A stretch of DNA of 64,000 nt, from assembly GCF_013337285.1 (NCBI RefSeq), contig NZ_SUPW01000001.1, positions 682,001 to 746,000 on the forward strand, read 5' to 3'. This document shows, piece after piece, positions 60,677 through 64,000 of this stretch. The position numbers and the translations under genes were made by a program. The notes beneath the pieces were generated by a model, which did not search any database, had not been told where the DNA came from, and saw nothing but the letters and a program-made list of their open reading frames with translations. Positions within the stretch are counted from its first letter, which is position 1. Every line of letters starts with the position of its first letter. This stretch comes from Agrobacterium tumefaciens. Its GTDB lineage: Bacteria > Pseudomonadota > Alphaproteobacteria > Rhizobiales > Rhizobiaceae.

Positions 60677-62230
60677 TCAACCCTGGTCGATATCCAGAGC
60701 GATGAAGCGGCTGCCGTCGTCCGTCTGGATCTGGAACAGCGCCTTGGAGCGTCCGTCCTTCTTGGCCTGTTCGAGGATCTTCTCGATATCGGCGGCGGAA
60801 GCGACCTGCTGGTTGTTGACGGAGGTGATCTTCTCGCCCGTCTTCAGGCCACGGGCAGCGGCGTCGCTGTCGGGATCGACATCGGTGATGGCAAGGCCGT
60901 TGCCGTCATCGGCGGGCGAAACCGTGAGACCAAGGCTGGACAGCACCTTCTCGCTGGAGGACTGGCTGCCCTTGTCGTCGTTCTGGGCAGGCGTCGCCTT
61001 GGAAGCGTCGTCGCTGGCGAGATCGCCGAGCGTCACGGTTACCGACTGCGACTTGCCACCGCGCCAGAGCGAGATTTCAACCTTGGCGTTGGGGGCCATG
61101 CCACCGATGCGGCGCGACAGGTCGCGGGCATCCTTGACGGGTTCGCCATTGACGGCGGTGATGATGTCACCCTGCTTGATGCCGGCCTTGTCGCCCGGCG
61201 AGCCGGACTGCGGCGAGACAACGAGTGCGCCGCTTGCTTCGGAAAGACCGAGCGATTCGGCGATATCCTTGCTGACGGGCTGGATCTGCACGCCGAGCCA
61301 GCCGCGTTCGACCTTGCCGTCCTTCTGCAGGTCGGCAATCACGTCCTTGGCCACCGATGCGGGGATGGCGAAGGCGATGCCGACATTGCCGCCGGAGGGC
61401 GAGAAGATGGCGGTGTTGATGCCGACCACTTCACCGTTGAGGTTGAAGGCGGGGCCACCGGAGTTGCCACGGTTCACGGCAGCGTCGATCTGCAGGTAGT
61501 CGTCATAGGGGCCGGAGCCGATATCGCGGCCGCGGGCGGAGATGATGCCCGAGGTCACCGTACCGCCGAGACCGAAGGGGTTGCCGACGGCGACGACCCA
61601 GTCACCGACGCGGATCTTGGTGTCATCGGCGAATTTCACATAGGTGAACTTGCGGTTCACATCGACCTTCAGCAGCGCCAGATCGGTGCGCGGATCACGG
61701 CCGACGAGCTTGGCATCGAGTTCGGTGCCGTCATTCATCACGATCGTATAGGCGGAACCGTCATCGACAACGTGGTTGTTGGTGACGACATAACCGTCTT
61801 CGGAGATGAAGAAGCCAGAGCCCTGAGCGACCGGGCGCAGCGGACCCTTACCGTCACGGTGGCGGTTCGGGCCACGGTCGGAACGATCCTGGTTAGGGCC
61901 GCCGAATTCTTTGAAGAAGCGCTTCAGCGGATGGTCGTCCGGCAGCTGGTCGAGACCACGGCCGCCGAAATTGAAAGAGAAATTGCTGGAATCATCGGAG
62001 GCGGGCTGCACGTTCGACTGGACGCGAACGGAGACGACGGCGGGCGAAACCGCATCAACAACATTGGCAAAGCTCGGAACCTGCGGCGCAGTCACTTCGA
62101 CGGGTGCTGCAAACGAATGGGCGATCGGTGCGGCGATGCCGGTGGACAGCATCAGCGCGGCAAGACCGCCGACGGTCGTGGCCTTCAGGGCCGTCTTCAG
62201 CGAGAAACGTCCGTTTTGAGAGTGAGACAT
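60677..62230 (-). CDS. degP: Periplasmic serine protease DegP/HtrA
   Basis: A 517-residue periplasmic protease and chaperone that degrades misfolded envelope proteins. After a signal peptide (LMLSTGIAAPIAHSFA) and a charged linker the protease domain has the triad H153 (TNNHVVDDG), D183 (DPRTDLALLKV) and S258 (RGNSGGPAFN). Two PDZ domains follow (about residues 300-400 and 425-515, ending FIALDIDQG). Length and layout match the alphaproteobacterial DegP type. It lies downstream of the ccm genes and upstream of a two-component pair on the same strand, as in related rhizobia. Confidence 0.96.
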   Translation of the reverse strand: MSHSQNGRFSLKTALKATTVGGLAALMLSTGIAAPIAHSFAAPVEVTAPQVPSFANVVDAVSPAVVSVRVQSNVQPASDDSSNFSFNFGGRGLDQLPDDHPLKRFFKEFGGPNQDRSDRGPNRHRDGKGPLRPVAQGSGFFISEDGYVVTNNHVVDDGSAYTIVMNDGTELDAKLVGRDPRTDLALLKVDVNRKFTYVKFADDTKIRVGDWVVAVGNPFGLGGTVTSGIISARGRDIGSGPYDDYLQIDAAVNRGNSGGPAFNLNGEVVGINTAIFSPSGGNVGIAFAIPASVAKDVIADLQKDGKVERGWLGVQIQPVSKDIAESLGLSEASGALVVSPQSGSPGDKAGIKQGDIITAVNGEPVKDARDLSRRIGGMAPNAKVEISLWRGGKSQSVTVTLGDLASDDASKATPAQNDDKGSQSSSEKVLSSLGLTVSPADDGNGLAITDVDPDSDAAARGLKTGEKITSVNNQQVASAADIEKILEQAKKDGRSKALFQIQTDDGSRFIALDIDQG

Positions 62231-62385
62231 TGGTACCTTCTTTCTTCATTCAGACTAGAGCCCGTTTGACCGGGGGAGAAGCGGTGGATGATGAAGATAT
62301 AGGAGGCAACACCTTACGGCGAAGTGTCTGACGAATGAAAAATCCGTAATGTTGAAAAAGAACCGGGGACCGATATGGAAACCGG

Positions 62386-62850
62386 TTATTTTTCAATGAT
62401 ATTACGGATTCTCTCTTCTTCGTCCGCGCTCAGTTTTTGCGGCCGCTCCTGCGTTGCCCGGCGGCGGGAGAAGACGAAGACAGCGAAAATGCCGACAAGG
62501 GTAAGACCGATGGGTGCGCCCCACAAAAGCACGGTGCGCAGGCTGAGGCGAGGCTTCAGCAACACGAACTCGCCATAACGCGACACGACATAATCGATGA
62601 CGGCATTGTCGCTATCGCCCTGAACCAGCCGCTCGCGCACCAGAACGCGCAAATCGCGCGCCAGTTCGGCATTGCTGTCATCAATCGACTGGTTCTGGCA
62701 GACCATGCAACGCAGCTGCGAGGTCAGGTTCCGGGCGCGCTGTTCCAGCGCGGGGTCTTTCAGCACCTCGTCGGGGTTGAAGGCGAAGGCAGGAAATACG
62801 GCAAAGATGAGGGTCAGAAGAAGCGCAAGCCTTGCCACCATCTTCCTCAT
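62386..62850 (-). CDS. ccmH: Cytochrome c maturation protein CcmH (CycL)
   Basis: A 154-residue periplasmic thiol protein anchored in the membrane that reduces apocytochrome c before haem attachment. The redox motif [19 protein letters not shown] is present after a signal sequence ([18 protein letters not shown]). A C-terminal membrane segment ([20 protein letters not shown]) follows. The ATG at 62850 overlaps the ccmF stop as ATGA, and a longer frame upstream is not used. It completes the ccmF-ccmH part of the cytochrome c maturation operon, with degP about 155 bp downstream. Confidence 0.96.
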   Translation of the reverse strand: MRKMVARLALLLTLIFAVFPAFAFNPDEVLKDPALEQRARNLTSQLRCMVCQNQSIDDSNAELARDLRVLVRERLVQGDSDNAVIDYVVSRYGEFVLLKPRLSLRTVLLWGAPIGLTLVGIFAVFVFSRRRATQERPQKLSADEEERIRNIIEK

Positions 62851-64000
62851 TCCGCCGCCTCCGGCATTACTGCTGGTCGGACTGGCTTCGCCTTGCGATT
62901 TGGTGCCCCCACCCTCAAGCGTCTGTCGGAGAGCGAGATGAAACCACCCACCATCATGAACAGGGTGCCGCCCCAGATGCACAGGATGAAGGGTTTCCAC
63001 CAGATGCGCACCACCATGCCGCCATCGGCCATCGGGTCGCCCAGCGAGACATAGAGCTGGCTAAGGCCGAAGGTCAGGATGCCGGCTTCCGTCGTCGGCA
63101 TGCGCCGCGCGGTATAGAGCCGCTTGGACGACCAGACGTCGCCCACCTCGATCCCCGCCTTGCGCACGGTGAAATGGCCGCGATCCTCGGTGAAGTTGGG
63201 GCCAACGGCGTGGCGGATGCCATCAAAGGTGAGGCTGTAGCCGCCCGCTTCCGCCACCATGCCCTGTTTCATTTCCAGCACGGTTTCGGTCTCATAGGTG
63301 GTGACGATGACAATGCCGAGCACGGTGATGCCGACGCCTATATGCGCCAGCGCGGTGCCGAAGGCAGAGCGCGGCAGGCCCTTCAGACGGCGGAATGCGA
63401 TGCCGAAGGCCAGTTTACCGAAATTGGCGCGATACCAGAGATCGGCAAACGCACCGAAAATCAGCCAGAAACCGGCGGCGATACCGAGCGCCGCCAGCAC
63501 CGGACCGCCATTTTCCACGTACCAGAGCGCCAGCCCGGCAAGGGCTGCAATGGCGGCGGCCACATAAAGCCGCTGGAATGCGCCAAGAAGATCGCCGCGC
63601 TTCCACGCCAGCATCGGCCCGAAGGGCGTGACGATCAGGATCGGGATCATCAGCAGGCCGAAGGTGAGGTTGAAGAAGGGTGCACCGACCGAGATTTTTT
63701 CGCCCGTCAGCGTTTCCAAAATGAGCGGATAAAGCGTGCCGATCAGCACCGTGGCGGTGGAGACCGTGAGAATGAGATTGTTGAGGACGAGTGCCCCTTC
63801 GCGCGAGATCGGCGCAAACAGTCCGCCCACCTTCAGCGACGGCGCGCGCCAGGCAAAGAGCGCGAAAGCCCCACCGATGAAGATGGTCAGAATGCCGAGG
63901 ATGAAGATGCCGCGGCTCGGATCGGTGGCGAAGGCATGCACTGAGGTCAAGACGCCGGAGCGGACGAGGAAGGTGCCGAGCAGCGACAGCGAAAAGGTCA
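62847..64000 (-). CDS. ccmF: Cytochrome c-type biogenesis protein CcmF (CycK), C-terminal part
   Basis: A partial gene: the frame runs off the right edge, and about 383 C-terminal residues are present. CcmF is the membrane haem lyase that joins haem to apocytochrome c. The visible part begins [16 protein letters not shown] and continues with [19 protein letters not shown], a CcmF hallmark. More membrane helices follow, and a periplasmic part near the end ([20 protein letters not shown]) and [20 protein letters not shown] close it. It overlaps ccmH by 4 bp. Confidence 0.96.
   Translation of the reverse strand, partial: TFSLSLLGTFLVRSGVLTSVHAFATDPSRGIFILGILTIFIGGAFALFAWRAPSLKVGGLFAPISREGALVLNNLILTVSTATVLIGTLYPLILETLTGEKISVGAPFFNLTFGLLMIPILIVTPFGPMLAWKRGDLLGAFQRLYVAAAIAALAGLALWYVENGGPVLAALGIAAGFWLIFGAFADLWYRANFGKLAFGIAFRRLKGLPRSAFGTALAHIGVGITVLGIVIVTTYETETVLEMKQGMVAEAGGYSLTFDGIRHAVGPNFTEDRGHFTVRKAGIEVGDVWSSKRLYTARRMPTTEAGILTFGLSQLYVSLGDPMADGGMVVRIWWKPFILCIWGGTLFMMVGGFISLSDRRLRVGAPNRKAKPVRPAVMPEAAE

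Noticed and set aside
59742-61499. A 585-codon plus-strand frame across the response regulator and degP
   Set aside because: It crosses a palindromic repeat and two well-supported minus-strand genes and shows no family motif.
1-64000. CRISPR arrays, prophages, insertion sequences, rRNA genes
   Set aside because: No regularly spaced repeats, transposase motifs, phage structural genes or rRNA stretches were found. The dispersed repeats are palindromic intergenic elements without coding capacity.

Overview
The window is a chromosomal segment of an alphaproteobacterium of the Rhizobium/Agrobacterium group, most like Agrobacterium. The signs are moderately high GC, RopA-type porins, a single long bifunctional Rel protein, a PleC/PdhS-family cell-cycle kinase, rhizobial gene order (cytochrome c maturation genes, degP, a two-component pair, glnE, pleC, pepN), and several dispersed palindromic intergenic repeats of rhizobial type. 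I see no prophage, insertion sequence, CRISPR array or rRNA operon. Nearly everything is core or housekeeping DNA.

Layout. 1-2.9 kb: a minus-strand operon DUF2062-acpS-lepB-rnc-era, with ATGA overlaps at two junctions (DUF2062/acpS and lepB/rnc). 3.3-6.4 kb: rpoZ and rsh (stringent response), followed by a 48-residue DUF3563 gene. 6.8-13.3 kb: a NYN-domain protein, a soluble globin-coupled chemoreceptor, smpB, dapA and a periplasmic lytic transglycosylase. 13.4-16.1 kb: two tandem RopA-type porins. 16.8-22.8 kb: small hypothetical genes, tRNA-Ser(GCT), a DUF883 protein, an HpcH/HpaI aldolase with a flavin reductase, a PilZ-like protein, a HisC-like aminotransferase and a Sel1 protein. 23.3-30.4 kb: a DUF2147 protein, a P-loop kinase-like protein, two tiny membrane proteins, amn, a frameshifted VapB-type antitoxin remnant, an OsmC protein, an omega-aminotransferase and a lipid kinase. 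30.6-36.9 kb: an MFS exporter behind a terminator-like leader, mgtE behind a switch-like leader, uppP, a divergent HxlR regulator/oxidoreductase pair and a pentapeptide-repeat protein. 37.2-47.6 kb: ETF-ubiquinone oxidoreductase, two GGDEF proteins, a CDF transporter, an atypical SDR, a YegD-like Hsp70, a degenerate uracil-DNA glycosylase and a DMT transporter. 48.1-64 kb: pepN, an AhpD-like protein, pleC, glnE, a MipA/OmpV protein, a sensor kinase/response regulator pair, degP, ccmH and the 3' part of ccmF.

How the parts connect. PleC normally acts in the pathway that sets CtrA activity. I found three exact TTAA-N7-TTAA sequences, the classical CtrA box, in intergenic DNA upstream of pleC, the lytic transglycosylase and the first porin, which suggests a local link between cell-cycle control and envelope genes. 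A second possible regulatory link is a nearly identical palindrome (core TACGTGAACGTAAAA) upstream of both the ETF-QO gene and the DUF2147 gene, in the same orientation relative to each.

The best candidate for undescribed biology is the leader of mgtE. An 11-bp helix and a 7-bp hairpin compete for the same bases, and a perfect 7-nt anti-Shine-Dalgarno sequence can close over the ribosome binding site. The pairing is read directly from the sequence. The ligand and function are inferred.
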